NCBI GenBank assembly: GCA_031308135.1
Contig: JAHLJT010009419.1
Span: 181,490,856-181,554,855, forward strand
Reading direction: 5' to 3'
Length of the DNA stretch: 64,000 nucleotides
Origin: Acheta domesticus
Taxonomy: Eukaryota; Arthropoda; Insecta; Orthoptera; Gryllidae
The notes below the pieces were generated by a model. That model saw only the letters and a program-made list of their open reading frames with translations, had not been told where the DNA came from and ran no database searches. Each line of letters opens with the position of its first letter. The first letter of the stretch is position 1. This document shows positions 21,670 to 34,300 of this stretch, piece by piece. Both the position numbers and the translations under genes were made by a program.

Positions 21670-22060
21670 CGAAGTCCACCGCGTTTGGAGGGAGAGGCCA
21701 GGTCGAGGCCTCCGAAAGCGAAAGCCGGCGTCGCGCCGGAGGGGGAGGAGGGGGAGGCGGGGGCGGGGGCGGAGGGGGAGGCGGGGGCGGAGGGGGAGGC
21801 GGGGGCGGGGGCGGAGCCGGGCCAGAAGGCGCAGAGCCTCCAGTGGCGGCGGTGGGTGCAGCGGCCTCCGGCCGACTCGCCTCGCCGTGCCGTGCCGCGG
21901 CGCTGCCGCCCCTTGACCCCATTGGCAGCCGCCGATTGCCTATCAGCTCCGCGCCGCTCGCGCACCGAGTTCCAACGCCGGGCGCTAGGCGCGCCGCGAG
22001 CCGCCCGCCCGATCGGTCATCCGAGTCGTTCCGCGTGCCGAACGAGATTCATGAACGAAT
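21670..22060. promoter_or_regulatory. CpG island 1 with GGGGGCGG minisatellite
   Basis: An abrupt GC/CpG-rich block in AT-rich surroundings. 21736-21815 is an 18-bp-period array of GGCGGGGGCGGAGGGGGA-type units; the repeated GGGGGCGG matches the GC-box class of binding sites. The remainder (CGCCGCTCGCGCACCGAG and similar) is dense in CpG but not repetitive, as in promoters or first exons. Open frames run on both strands because GC-rich DNA has few stops; none looks like a known protein. It may act with the larger island 0.9 kb downstream. Confidence 0.5.
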
Positions 22061-22964
22061 GTTTTTTCTACGAACGAAAATATGCTTGCCGCCAGATGCA
22101 AACACCGTTTCTTTAGAACAGTTGAGATGAAGGTGGCACACATTTTCCCTCGTGTTATTTTTTGAAGAATTGAGAAAAAATAAACAAGATTCGAGGTAAA
22201 TTCTCATTTATTTTTAGGAAAGAATAGTTGCAAGTTGGTTTTTATAGAAGGTGAGGAATATTTTCGTTTTTTTACCTTACTAGAATACTAAATGAATTCT
22301 CAGTTATGAATTTAAACAAGGAAGCTATGTAATCGAAAGAGTTTCTATGATTATACATTCCGGACCTATTTGAAAAAAAAAAAATTAAAAAAACAGCATC
22401 AAGGTTAAAACAGTTCCTACCGGTATGGAATCCATCATGAAATTTTATCGTATCTATACAAATACGGAGGCCTCGTAGGAGACCTTTGCTATAAAGAGAT
22501 GAGAGCTCATTTAATTTGCTATAATTGACAAAACAAAACAAAAAAACATCTAACACACACAAACTAACATCAAAAACAAAAAAAAAACATCAAACAAAAA
22601 ACAAAAACAAAAAAAACATCAAACACACACACATCTATGATGACACCATTGATATTGACCAACGATGTCCGTTGTATTACGTATTGTTTTTTCGAAAGTT
22701 GAACGTGCTAGAATAAATTGAAAGATTTAAAAATTTCTCAAGTGCGTTAAACAACGAATTCTTTTGATTTCGTACGTTTTCAAAGTCGTATCGAATGGAA
22801 TGTGTAGAAACGGTGCGCTACGATGTATTATATTCACCGTCAACAAACATCTTACGATGAATGATGCTTTCCAGTCCACTCGAAAACGAATCATACTCCA
22901 GCCGACTAACGAAATAAAATCAAACAGACTTGAAGAAGGCTGATGTTGCCCTCTAGTAGAGAAC
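22061..22964. other. No gene seen between the two islands; A/C-rich run
   Basis: 22525-22634 is a low-complexity AACAAAAAC/CACACA run. The rest is AT-rich and contains no recognisable feature. Confidence 0.55.
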
Positions 22965-24720
22965 GCGCGCAGCTGACGAGTCGTTCGCGTCTCGTTGGGC
23001 GCCGCGCGGCGGGGCCGCGACCGAGTCCCCGGCGTGCGCGGAGCGGCGCGCTGGCAGGCAGGCAGGCAGCAGGCAGGCAGTCGTGGGCGCGCGCCGGCCG
23101 CGAGCGTGCAGCGTCACTGGGAGTGCGTGCGGTGGCGTCGGGCGGCGCTCCGTCGCAGAGGTGCGACCCCGCCGAAGGCCAGCGCGGGCCGGCCCCGGCC
23201 CCGGCCCCGGCCCCCGCGGCGGCGGCGGTGGCGAGGGCGGGCGCCGCCTGCCCCTCCCCCTGCTCCACCTCCTGCTCTCGCAGCCCCACCGGCGGCGGCG
23301 CAGCGCGGCGCGGCGCCACGCGGGCGCAGCAGGGCAGCGCGGGGCCGTTCCGACGTCTTCCCTCACAGGTAGGAGGAGGAGGAGGGGGTAGGAGCAGGGG
23401 GCGGGGGAGGCGGCGTGTGCCACGACGCGTCGTCCGCGCCATATCGACCGCCGCCGCTGCCGGCGTCGCCGACGCATCGATCGCTCGCTCGCTCGGCGGC
23501 TGCCACCGCCGCCGCCACAGCAACAGGTGCGCGGAGCGGCCCCACCCGCGCCCTGGCCACCCCTGCGCCCACCCGTCCCTGCCCCGCCCCGCCCCCGCGG
23601 CCCCGCCGCCCGCGTCGCTGGAAATTGAATTCCGAGCGCGCACGGCGCGGCGCGGCGCTGCACCGGGGGGGTGGGGGGCGGCGGCGGGTGGGGGCGGGGG
23701 CCGGGGCGCCGCTGCCGCACGTGGCCCCGCGCTGCGGCGGGGGCGGGGGCGGAGGAGCGCGGAAGGCGAGTCGGCGCGCCGTTTCGTGGCGTCTCCTAGC
23801 AACCCGCGCGACGTCGCGGCGCCGTTGTTGCCTCTCCAAACAGCAGGCGTCGAATTCGTCGCAGAGGGACGGTATTCCTTTTCCCGATTCGTTCTCTCCC
23901 CATCTTTTTTTTTTTTATTCTTCTTTATTTCATGCCGCGTCTGTTTGTGTTCTCGGTTTCCCGTATCGAAACCGACCTTACGGCGCCTCTCCGACTGAGT
24001 AATCGCGTCGCGTTTCTCCACTCGTCTTGTATCTCTGTGCGCAACGTTTTCTCTCCCAGATCTACTCTTATCTCGGTGGGCTTTCCCGGTCATCGACAAT
24101 AAACGACCTGTTGCTGAAACGCCGCCGTTTCCTGTCGCGGTCGGCTCGTGTATCGATCGCATGCATATGTGGCGGGACGTGGGGCGTGGGGGGCGATGCG
24201 CGTCCACCTGTTTGGCTGGCAGCGGTCCTCGCGTGCCGCATCGGGCGGCCACACCGCGCCGCGCCGCGCCGCGCCGCACCGCGCCGCGCCGCTCGCGGCC
24301 AGGTGAGGCGTTTGTCGCCGCTGGCCGGCGCTCGGCGTGGCGTGGCGTGGCGTGGCGTGCCGCGGCGTGGCGCTTGGCGCGCGGCGTGAGGCGAGGCGCT
24401 TATGTCTCCGCTGGCGCTTCTTCCGCCGCCGCCCGCCCCCTCGCCGCCACGCGCCCCGCCGCGCTCCCGCGCCCAGATTCCTCCTCGCCTGCTGCCGAGA
24501 TTGTGACCGCCGCCTCCGCCTCCGCCGCCGCCGCCGCCGAAGCGTCCCTGCACTTCCCGCGAGCGTCCACAGATGTCTCTGCGCTGCGTGCGCAGTCGTG
24601 CGCCGATGCGCACTCCGCTCTCCTTCGCGCCGCGTGCGCACAGATGTTGCGCTGTCTCAGGACAGCGGAAGATCTTATCACGGGCGACTCTGACAGGAGG
24701 ACACGCCCCACCTCCCATTA
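22965..24720. promoter_or_regulatory. CpG island 2, candidate promoter and first exon(s)
   Basis: The largest GC-rich block of the window (about 1.75 kb), with very dense CpG, simple GCC/GGC runs, GCCGCGCCGCGCC and GGCGTGGCGTGGCGTGGCG tracts. It is split by a short T-rich, less GC-rich interval around 23900-24120. Good plus-strand splice-donor look-alikes are at 23369 (CACAG/GTAGGA) and 24303 (GGCCAG/GTGAGG). CTTCCCTCACAG before 23369 could also be an acceptor. Very long open frames occur on both strands (for example 22906-24279 minus and 22943-23998 plus) but are Arg/Ala/Pro-rich shadows of composition. I read this as a promoter/5'UTR region. Direction is not proven; the donor sites favour plus. 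Confidence 0.5.
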
Positions 24721-26929
24721 TTTTCAAACGCCTACATCCATTAGTTTTTATCCTTATTTCATTTTTTACTAAAATACTTTCAGAAAAACATTGTACTTAT
24801 TTGTTGGATAACATTGCCAGTTATTTTGTAGAAATATGTATTTGTAGAAAAACACGACAGTTATTTGTTGGATAACATTCTGAATGAAACGATAACATCA
24901 AAATGTTTTGCTGTCCTCCGTTAGTAAAAAAATGCATGGGACAGAACTTTTGTGGAGAAGCTCCCGAACCGGCGGGTAGACGTAAGGCGACTCCACACAT
25001 TCGGCCTTCTCCGAGCAGCGAGCTACTGCTCTCCCGTTCCCGAACAGCTGATGTGTTCGGTGAATGTTCGCTTTCTTTAGTGTGTCCGAAAGACCGACAG
25101 GCGGTGGGTAGGGAGAGCACCGAATGGCAAATAGGAAGCAACTCATCCACACTACTTGGAATTCGGTGAGCGGTTACTCGCTACTTGCCGAATGACGATG
25201 GTACGGAACCGGCTTAAGGCTGTCCTTGCCAACCTGAATTTTTAATATTCGAGAGGACCAATAAGCCGTTGAAAATTTTCTTCCACGACTTATGTGCTCA
25301 AGCCGACTCAGCCACCATCTCATCTTGATGTTATTTTCTTAGTTCGGGATATAATGTTCAATTTAGTATTAACTTTGGCATAACTTTACTTGATAGTATA
25401 TTACTGCACCTCGCAAATTACAAAAATCAATAACATCGTGGCTTAAACTAAAATTCCGGGGAAACACTTGCTTTTGAATCACTTCTTACAATGACACATC
25501 AAAGTTTACGTGTCAGACACCCATGGGTCCTATAAATCTTACGGAGGCTATTTCCTGCCACTATGAGCCATGATTTTATTCATTCATTCAAAATCCAAAT
25601 GCAATATAAGATCATCCTTTCTGGAAACGAAACAAAATGTGCAAAGATCACTGTAAGTCACAGTACTTTCACATAGAATTAAAATAAGTTTGTTTACTTG
25701 TGTTTCAAATTTCCATAATAATACACTCCTTATTGTTCCCGATTAACAAATCATTCAAAATTCTAAAAATTTGAAATAAATACAGATACACTAATAATCC
25801 GCCCGCTCATTGTTGCAATAACCTACAAAGGAATTGATAGAAATTATTATTTCAAACATTTTTCGTAACAACCCGTAACTGCAAAGTGTAACCTGTAACT
25901 GGAACATGTAAAAAGCCTGTAAAAATGCAATTCATTATTCTCAGTTCTTGCTTACTTTCCTGTTCCACTTATTCTCTATTTTGCTGAGAAGAATGTCGTA
26001 TGAAAATGTGTCGGGGCATTTTACACACCTTGGTGATAAGGCACGCCAGTTTCAACAGAGGTGCATGCTTGTTACCAATTTATTGGTTGATAAGAGTGAC
26101 ATTTCAAAACAACATTACATCATAGCTAGTGCTCAGGGGAATAAGATTGTTGGAATCTGAGTTGGATTTGATAGTTGGAATATGAGTTAAAATGACAAAT
26201 TGACGTTTGCTCTCGATCTCAACAGGAGGTCGAAGATATCAACTAGAACATAAAGTATTTACGCAATAAAATCATAACTTTCTTCCACATAAGATGTTAG
26301 ACTTAGGAAGGTCATAAAGAGACTTGAGACAAGAATTCGTAATAAATTGGAGACGTAGTAAATTACACGTATCTAAATTATGCAAGAATACATCATAAAC
26401 AAGGATACACTAGATTCACTCTAACGGGAAAAAAAATGTTCGTTCCAAAGAGAGTACACCCTTATCAGTCGATGATGCGACAGGTGTAAATGAACTCAAG
26501 CGAGTGAAGACAATGTGCATCAACAATTGTACGTTGGAGACCATGATGCTACTATCCCTCATAATTTTCACGACCTCCAGTATGTTGTTTGAGCTTTCAC
26601 GAACGACAATTCGAAAAAGCAACGGCAAAGGATGTTTCGACATTCGGGTATCGATCTCTACCGCGAATATTTTGAGGAACAATTAAGAAGCGCACAATAA
26701 TAATTTTTTTAAGGAAAAGATGTATTTAATAATATTTTTTTATTCTTACAGCAACAAAGTTTTACGATATCTTTATAGATGTATAAAAATGTCAACAAAA
26801 ATATCTCTAAAAGGATAGTTCGGATAGCAGAAATGTTGTGTACGAAGAAAGGTGAAACTGAAAGGAATAAATGACAATAATTATTGTGATTGCGAAGCTG
26901 CGGATATATAGGCACGAAAAACTGTAGAA
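24721..26929. other. No gene seen; one GC-richer repeat-like patch
   Basis: 24936-25215 is less AT-rich. It contains AACCGGCGGGTAGACGTAAGG near its start and GGAACCGGCTTAAGGC at its end, with phrases such as ACTCCACACATTCGGCC; it is probably a mobile element, not classified. 25220-26929 is AT-rich. The overlapping frames at 26416-26686 show no motif. Confidence 0.4.
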
Positions 26930-27000
26930 ATAGGTAGGCAAAATAGGCATTTAAAAGTGTAAAATAGGCGTTTACAAAGACACTATATATATTTTTCTTA
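26930..27000. repeat. AATAGGCATTT motif cluster (first)
   Basis: AATAGGTAGGCAAAATAGGC, ATTTAAAAGTGTAAAATAGG and CGTTTAC repeat a short TAGGC(A/G)TTT phrase. Similar clusters occur at 27845-27900 and 42185-42305, suggesting scattered remains of one element family that was not identified. Confidence 0.45.
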
Positions 27001-27278
27001 TTTTTATTAATGTTCTTGTGTAGAGTGTTTGTGAAGTAAACATAAAATAATAACCTTCATTGAATGTACGCTTCCATCATTGTTCTGATAAATCCCCGTA
27101 GAAATCCTTTCTTTCATTGTTGGGCAATTCGGACAAAAGGCTGCATCAGAATAGCTGCCTTTTTGCTTCACATTCAATGCAAGCTGATACTCTAATGCTG
27201 CGCAGTATGGTCTTTTTTATCACATTTTATTAAAATGCGTGCGGTTTGTTTCAATTGCCGTGCATAACACAAATGTAA

Positions 27279-27660
27279 CTATTGGTACAACAGCACATAC
27301 TTTCTCGCAGTATATGTAAAAATACAATTCAAAATTTGCAAGTTTAAAAAATTCAGAGAGTTCAACGAAAATGAGAATTGCCCGTTCTAAGTGTCCCTCG
27401 TTCTATCCGTAAAAATTGAAGCATGGCCTTTTTTAAAGATCTGATTTTTTATAACATATTTCACTTAAGACAAAAATCTCTGCATTCAATATTGTACTTT
27501 TGCAATGTTAACTTTTTGCAATATTTCAAAATACAGGTTTTGCGATATTGGATACGGCCCCAATGTTTATACCGTCGTTTTGATAAATACGAGGAGAGCA
27601 TTTTAAGAAAAAAATCGGAGCCTTTTTGAATAAAAAATGGTTTCATAATTCGAAGTAAAA
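27279..27660 (-). mobile_element. Family E element, right portion, reverse orientation
   Basis: On the minus strand this reads a GGCTCCGATTTTTTTCTTAA module (near 27615) and ends with CTGCGAGAAAGT, then about 20 bp and CAATAG at 27279, followed by TTACAT. The CGAGAAAGT motif and its distance to the end match 5168-5299 and 15005-15511. The left portion is missing or unrecognisable. The 81-codon frame at 27461-27706 lies inside it and is not a gene. Confidence 0.55.
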
Positions 27661-29358
27661 ATAGCCACCAGTGATTTTGTATGTTTTCAAAATATGAAAT
27701 ATCCATACTGTGGTGGCAGTAAAATGGAACATAGATTTATCGATAGTTATTCGACTTCTCTGTAATCAACAGGATAAAAACGAAAAAACATACAATTTTA
27801 AAAATTTTTGATTAAGGAAAATTGTATTTTGGTCAAGAAATACGAGAATAGGCTACATTTAGGCATTTAAACACAAAATAGGCATTTATAGGCACTATAA
27901 AATTCTCATACAATACTCCTAATGTCCCAAAATGAATAAGTAACCTAAAATATTGCGTTTTCCATTGAAGGAAAAAAATTGCAAATAGGCCAATATCCGC
28001 AGCTTAGTGATTGATATCGTGCACGACACACGACACGAACACACTAGCTAATTCTGGTGGTGTAGCGGTTTTCCCATATGACTATAGCGTTGGAGTTCGC
28101 AAACGCGCCTAAAACTCAAATGTCACTTCAATGTTCATGTGATTTTCGCGATTTACTGCTGCCAACAGTATGATACGATAACATCTGTACATCTGATGTG
28201 TTTCGCAAAATGGCAGGGTGGCCACCCTTCCTTCTGGAGCCCTACGATAGACCTTTCCTACCCTCGAACACACTTAGGTGATCAAATTATTTTAACGTTT
28301 CTCTTAGACAATGCTCTGCCAAAATTATGTTGGTACAAAAATAGGCGTTGCCATGTAGTGCACGCTCATTGCGACTTCCCCATACAAGTATAGTTCGCAA
28401 AACCCAGGGATGAACGTGTCTGATGTGGAACCATCCTGCCAAGTTTGAATAGTTTTACTTCTTTTTGTCGTAGGTCTAACATTTTTTGACGAGTATATTA
28501 TCCATGATTTTCTGTATTGCTGCGATCGAGAATCCAGTCTCATTTGTTCCTCTACCTGTCTTCTCCTATCAGGTTAATGGACAGGATGCTGGACATAGCT
28601 GTGAAATACACACTTTGAGGATATATTTTTGTCTAAATAGAATTTAGGCTAGTCTCAACAACTAAATCGGAAGCCGACGGCCAATTCAAACGATTGAAGT
28701 ATATTGCGAAGATTTTGGAACTGAAGTCCCAATAAAAGAGTAAAAACCAAATCCTGGAAAGGAATTAATATGGCTTAACACGACAGCAAGTCCTCTTAAC
28801 TTCTGAAGAGAAACGGGTAGCTGTTCACAATTGCGAAGTTGCTATTGTTAACATAGTTAAAGAAGAATTTTCCATGAGTGCGACTCTAGAAATGCATATT
28901 TTAATCTTTTGTCGTTCTCTTCCAAAAATATAAAAAAATGTTTTTAATTATGAAAGTATTTTTGTATAGTTTTACAGTTTGCTATTCGGAAGATCAGAGA
29001 ATGATAAAGGTTCGCATTGTATTGAGGATTTTTTGCTTCAATTAGGAATAGTACTTGAAAAGTACTACAAATTATTACTACTCTCATTACTGCTACTTTT
29101 ACTAATACTACTATCATAAAGACAATTGCAAATCTTAATAGACCCTAACCTCTACAAATGAAGTGTTTATTCGTGCTTAATTATCTTTTATAGGAAATCC
29201 ATTAAGATTTGGGTATGTGATGGGTGTGCGTGAGTATGGATTGAAACTGAGTATGGATAAGGAGGACTGTTCACCGAAGTGAATCAATCAAATTGCGGCA
29301 GGTACCGCTCTATTTACCTCTCGTATATACGTACGGGGGCGGTGGTTGTCCTACTCTC

Positions 29359-29362
<4 letters not shown>
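27661..29362. other. No gene seen
   Basis: AT-rich. 27845-27900 repeats the AATAGGCATTT phrase. 28055-28110 (GGTGTAGCGGTTTTCCC ... GGAGTTCGCAAACG) faintly resembles a tRNA-derived SINE head. 28139-28543 has overlapping frames on both strands with no motif. 29225-29340 is moderately GC-rich and may be a SINE piece. Confidence 0.4.

Positions 29363-29397
<35 letters not shown>
29363..29397. repeat. (AAT)n microsatellite
   Basis: A pure trinucleotide run directly before the 5'-truncated end of the LINE relic at 29408. The LINE's own 3' tail is also AAT-based, so this run could be the tail of an older copy. Confidence 0.9.
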
Positions 29398-29399
<2 letters not shown>

Positions 29400-29407
29400 G
29401 TAGATAA

Positions 29408-30092
29408 AATGTAAATAAAAGATGATAAATGTCGCATTTGTCTGGAGCAAGTAGAAACCATTGATCATATTGTCTCAGCTTGTCCAATCCTACAAAGACC
29501 GAATACCTTAAAAGACATGACAGGGTGTGTAGCTACCTCCACTGGCAGATCTGTACCGCCCTCGAAGTTCCAAACACATGCCCCAAGTGGTACGAACACT
29601 CACCGAAACCGGTAACGTCTGTTGGATTGTGTACGATATTGTACGACCAACAAATTCAAACTGATCGCACGATAGCGGCAAACAAACCGGATATAGTTAT
29701 CCGGGATTTGGCGAAAAAATCGTGTTTACTTATCGATGTTGCTGTACCTTGCGATCAAAACGTCGTTACCAAGGAGGCAGAGAAACGTCTTAAATACAAG
29801 AGTTTGGAAATCGAGATCAGCCGAATGTGGGGCGTAAAAGCAGAGGTCGTACCGATAGTTATCGGAGCTTTGGGATTTGTTCCGCAAAATTTGAGTAAGA
29901 ACTTGTCCAAACTCCCTGGTAATTCAAAAGACTGGGAAGTGCAAGAAATTGCTTTATTTGGAACAGCCCACATTTTGCGTAAAGTATTGTAGAGGCACTG
30001 ATATTCACCGAATCTGCTCCTTAGGTAGCTGGTTGCAACCTGGAGTAGATTTTAAATTCAGCCGACTCATAAGATCTTTAGTCGTGATGTAA
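29408..30092 (+). pseudogene. RLE-type non-LTR retrotransposon, C-terminal part, frameshifted
   Basis: The first frame gives DDKCRICLEQVETIDHIVS then ACPIL, a C-x2-C-x7-H-x4-C zinc knuckle, which shifts at about 29490 into KTEYLKRHDRVCSYLHW. This second frame then stays open to a stop at 29990-29992. The open 170-residue part carries the restriction-like endonuclease: KPD at residues 69-71, LLIDVAVPCDQN with Asp at 86, then KRLKYKSLEIEISRMWG. This order (CCHC then PD..D endonuclease) marks R2/R4/Dong-type elements, which cut the target before reverse transcription. The copy is 5'-truncated: RT is missing. After the stop there is about 100 bp of 3'UTR and an (AAT)n tail. A second relic with the same C-terminus and 3'UTR is at 33465-34300. 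Which clade it belongs to is not settled. Confidence 0.85.
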
Positions 30093-30116
30093 TGGAATAA
30101 TAATAATAATAATAAT

Positions 30117-30151
<35 letters not shown>

Positions 30152-30152
30152 C
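30093..30152. repeat. (AAT)n-(AAC)n tail
   Basis: AATAATAAT passes into AACAACAAC immediately after the LINE 3'UTR, as expected for a microsatellite-seeding 3' tail. Confidence 0.9.
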
Positions 30153-33100
30153 TATCACCCTTCGTTATGCACTACTGCTTTTGACTCGTCAAAATCTATC
30201 ATAATCTCTATTATTCTTCACCAGAATACTAATAATACAAATTCCCCCGTACCGTATCGCGTAACCCGAACACATTAAATTTATTTAAGAGCGTGGTTCG
30301 GCGATTCCCTTCATACGAAGACGGATGTAAACGTAAACCCTTCTTGGATGCCCTTTGCCCGGAATTTACCCAATCATATGGCAACAATCCCAAAACACAG
30401 TGATATTATTTTCCAAAAAAGGCAACCAAGGCCTCTTTGCGGTTATTATAACTCATAACACACACATAAACACTTCAAATACATAACACTTCCGTCGGCA
30501 GGGCTTCAACCTACCTGCCATTACCGGTAAGCACTCCCTCGTTCTGCAACAATATTCACTTAATGCTACACATGTCCTAAATTACCATACAGAGTTATAC
30601 ACATAACATTCAACCGTTCAACCGAAATTTCTATCTTTTATGAATACAAAAAAAAAAGTGGAACTTGGAATTCAGAAATTAATGCTTCCAACTGTTTTCC
30701 TCCATTTACTCCATGACTGTTTGTTACTTTTAGGATCCATCATAATAACATCGGTCGTGTCATTTCTTAAAAAAACTAACTTAATTCAAACTACAAAACT
30801 TGTTCTTGTACAAAAAGAATCATTAGCCGACGTTTCCAAACTCGATGAATCCCCGACTACCTGGTGACGTGGCGACGATTACCACTCGCATCGTATTTCA
30901 GGCATCTTCGTTGCAGCACCTGCCATCTTCTTCTTACACTGTGCTTATCCCTTACTTAAAATTTCCTAATTATTTACATCGCGCACTGTGTGACTTAACA
31001 AACTAATTCTGGAATGCATTTTCGCGCGTGTCCGTTACGAAAATGAATTATGCATATTCTTGCACATTATGTTCACATACGAAATTATTAACAACCTTCA
31101 CGTTAATAACTATTTTTATCTTATACGCGTGCAATTACAGCGCACACTATCTTGCCGCGATAAACTATATTTTTTTTTTCGTCTTCGCAAATTATAAGTT
31201 TAACATGGCAAAATAATTCATACTACTAAAAGTTCTTCAGTCAGCACGACGAAATTACCGTTCGTTTAAAACTCGCGCAACTATCGCGCGCTCTTACCAA
31301 AGTTTTCTATCTCCTTTTATCCGTAATAAAACTTACTTTCCTATTTAACTTATTATATCAAACCTGAAAACTATTAAATATTCACCGTAAACTTCTGCAC
31401 TGTGTAACATCGCGTCGCTTGCTTAACCCGTCTCCACCGCAACACCAAAACAAACCCTCATCTTTTTCCATTGTTGTCTCGCCGCTATAGCCCTTTTGCA
31501 AAAAGCAAATGACCATCGATCTCTTCATGACAATTTTTCCATATGTTTTAATTACATTCTGGCCATTATCTAAACTCTGTTATATTGTCAAAAAAAATTT
31601 CATTAAATTGTTCTTTCATTCCCGTAATTCCCAATTAGTCCTGGAACGCTTCCTTTTAATAATTGCATTTCTTCCTCAGTAATAACATTGCCTCAGATCA
31701 CGTGACTGCTGCACTTTCGTGTAGGTAAATGACTTATTCCTTTTAAACAAACAGTTCACTCACGGTACCATTCCCATTGTAAGCTTCTTACTGCAATTGG
31801 GGGTATTTGGGAGTTGCAATCTTGTAAACTATTACAATATTCTATTTGCACAATAAATATGTATTACATTTTCATTACAATGCATCATAATTGAAAAATA
31901 ACTACCACTACATCGTACTACGATTCATGATCTAGTGGCCATTTATCCGTGGCCGACATTTGCATTGTCTAACGCCGTGTAAAACAAATAGCAGTCATCA
32001 TTAGTAGAAAAGCAAATCGCAGTAAGTGTAGTCGAAATGGTATATCTCCAGAAGAAAAATCTATTTTAGCGCCGAGACGCTACGTCATTAATACTCCACA
32101 ATCCTACGTCACAAAGCTAGTCGATCACGTATAATCGGCAGCAATTCGTCCATGCACTGACTATCCGATGTCACCCATAATTGGCTCAGAGCTTTTGTTT
32201 GTATGCCCAGCTGGTGAGAGAGGTGATCTCCAGGCGGCTCGGGATGGGAGACCCGCTCCCCTTTCCCAGGCGCGTAATGGCACACCACCCGAACGTGTAG
32301 AAGAATCCCCCTAAGAATAAGCCAAAGTGACAGTTCACTAAACAAGTGAACATCACATGTAATTCAGAGAAGTATCCTTTCGCCGCGACAGCTGTTCAGC
32401 CACGCCTCTTCATAAATTGTTTGTTTATAGCTCCTGTTAAGACATCACAGCTTCTCATGGTTCCTACTCGTGATTAAATAAAACAAATAAATTGATAAAA
32501 CGCAAAGTACGGTCGAACCACGGAACGCTCTCGATCACAGCTCGTCATCTTATCACAGGAAACACTTGCACCAGTACGCATCTCAGATTCAAGACTCATT
32601 GTTCAAGGTTTCATTGTTCAAATTCTTATTATTCCACGTGGAATTTGTGATGAATCAAGTGCTTTCTGGGCAAATATTCTTGGTGCATTCCCATTCATCT
32701 TGCCTCTCGCATCACCATCTAGTCAATTCTCATCTTCGTTATTCAATGCAGATTCTATCGTCTCCTATATTATTTCATTAGTATACATAGTGGCTCTCAC
32801 ACGCAACTAATCTTTATAAATGAGGTTTCTAAAGAAAGATGATTTGACGGAGACGTGACAAATTGCACTTATATGGAGGATGCAAAATATAGAGGATGCA
32901 AAATATGGAGGATTTGTTTAAAGAAACGCATCTAAATATTAATGTAAAATGCAACCCGCAACCCACGTCAAGATTTTTGAATCTACATCGTTAAATAACT
33001 CCTAAACGAAGCATTCTAGGGACTTAAAAACTAAAATATTAATGCCAAAGGCCTCGAAGAAATGTTTCTCACACCGTAATCTACAGGATGGTAACTTCTT

Positions 33101-33464
33101 GACCATTCTATTACATTTTTGCTGGTTCGACGCTTCTCGATTTTACCCCACCTTTCAGAGCCTGTAGAATCTGCAACTATATGAAATTACTAATTACTTG
33201 ATATTCTATGCACGATATAAGAGTTACATGGGTGTACCTCTTTGCTCGATATAAAGTTAAATAAGAATAGTTTGTATTGACAAGGATGCACTATATTGTT
33301 ATCAATTACAAGGTGACATATTGAACAAGTGACGGAGGATAAGAGGATCTTGAAGAAAAATTTATATTACAGGCTTAATATGGAAATCGAAAAATAAGGA
33401 AGAGGGAGAGGTATAGTACGCGACAGTTCTCGCATGGGCACGTTGTTTTTGTTTTTATTGTTAT
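30153..33464. other. No gene seen; possible SINE scraps
   Basis: AT-rich, with little CG. On the minus strand around 30497-30540, GGTAGGTTGAAGCCCTGCC is close to a tRNA B-box (GGTTC-A--CC), so a tRNA-derived SINE head is possible. 32105-32340 is GC-richer (CAGGCGGCTCGGGATGGG) and looks retroposed. 32870-32910 repeats ATGGAGGATGCAAAATAT-like units. Everything else is featureless. Confidence 0.4.
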
Positions 33465-34300
33465 TATTATTATTTATTATTATTCCTCTACATCACGACT
33501 AAAGATGTTATGTCTGCTGAATGTAAAATCTACTCCAAGTTGCAACCAGCTACCTAAGAATCATGTCTAGGGACTCTCGGTGCCTCTACAATACTTTGCA
33601 CAAAATGTGGGCTGTTCCAAATGAAGCAATTTCTTGCTTTTCCCAGTCTTTCGAATGACCTGGAAGTTTAGCGAAATTATTACATTTTTTTCGGAACAAA
33701 TCCCAGAGCTCCGATGACTATCGATACGACCTGTACTTTTACGCCCCACATTCGGCTGATCTCAATTTCCAAACTCTTGTATTTAAGACGTTTCTCTGCC
33801 TCCTTGGTTACGAAGTTTTGATCGCAAGACACAGCAACATCAACAAGTAGAGACGATTTTTTTTTCTCCAAATCCCAGATAACAAAATCCGGTTTGTTTG
33901 CCGCTATCGTCCAATCCGTATGAATTTGTTCAAAGATCTAAGGTTTCTGACAAATTCGGCATTTTCCTTCTTCCTTTTTGGTAGCTTATTGTATCAGTGG
34001 AGTCTACTTCCTTTTGCTGTTGTCTATTGCCTGAAAATAGCTAGTAATGATTCGAGCTGCCGAGCACATAATGTGTTTTTTTTCAAATTTATTGGTGCTT
34101 TTGTCGCAAGGGTGGTTGCTTTCCTGCCTTCTCTCGTAGCTCGGTTGTTGTTAAGTAACTCCCTAACGGTAACATTGGAGGGGAGTTTATCTAGTTCCCT
34201 CTGGATTCGCTTCTTCAATGGCCAGGCTGGTATGTGGTCCTCTTGGATTTGGGTAATAGGTCTATTGATCATACAGCGCAACGACGGTAACTACATCGCA
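33465..34300 (-). pseudogene. RLE-type non-LTR retrotransposon, second relic with internal deletion
   Basis: On the minus strand the 3' part reads KPDFVIWDLEKKKSSLLVDV, then AVSCDQN, KRLKYKSLEIEISRMWG and VVSIVIGALGFVP, nearly the same as the copy at 29408. The 3'UTR (AGCTACCTAAG, GTAGATTTTACATTCAGC) ends in ATTATT repeats at 33480-33455. Upstream the frame begins EGKCRICQKP, the first half of the CCHC knuckle, but then jumps (after a stop) to FEQIHTDWTIAANKPD. The second half of the knuckle and about 60 residues are therefore deleted. Further upstream, 34024-34281 gives DHIPAWPLKKRIQRELDKLP, a Lys/Arg-rich region seen upstream of the RT in such elements; the RT itself is absent. Orientation is opposite to the other copy, 3.4 kb away. 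Confidence 0.75.

Noticed and set aside
22906..24279. 457-codon open frame on the minus strand in the CpG island, and its overlapping frames on both strands
   Set aside because: Arg/Ala/Pro-rich translation, several long frames open at once on both strands, and no domain; this is what CpG-dense DNA with few stops produces.
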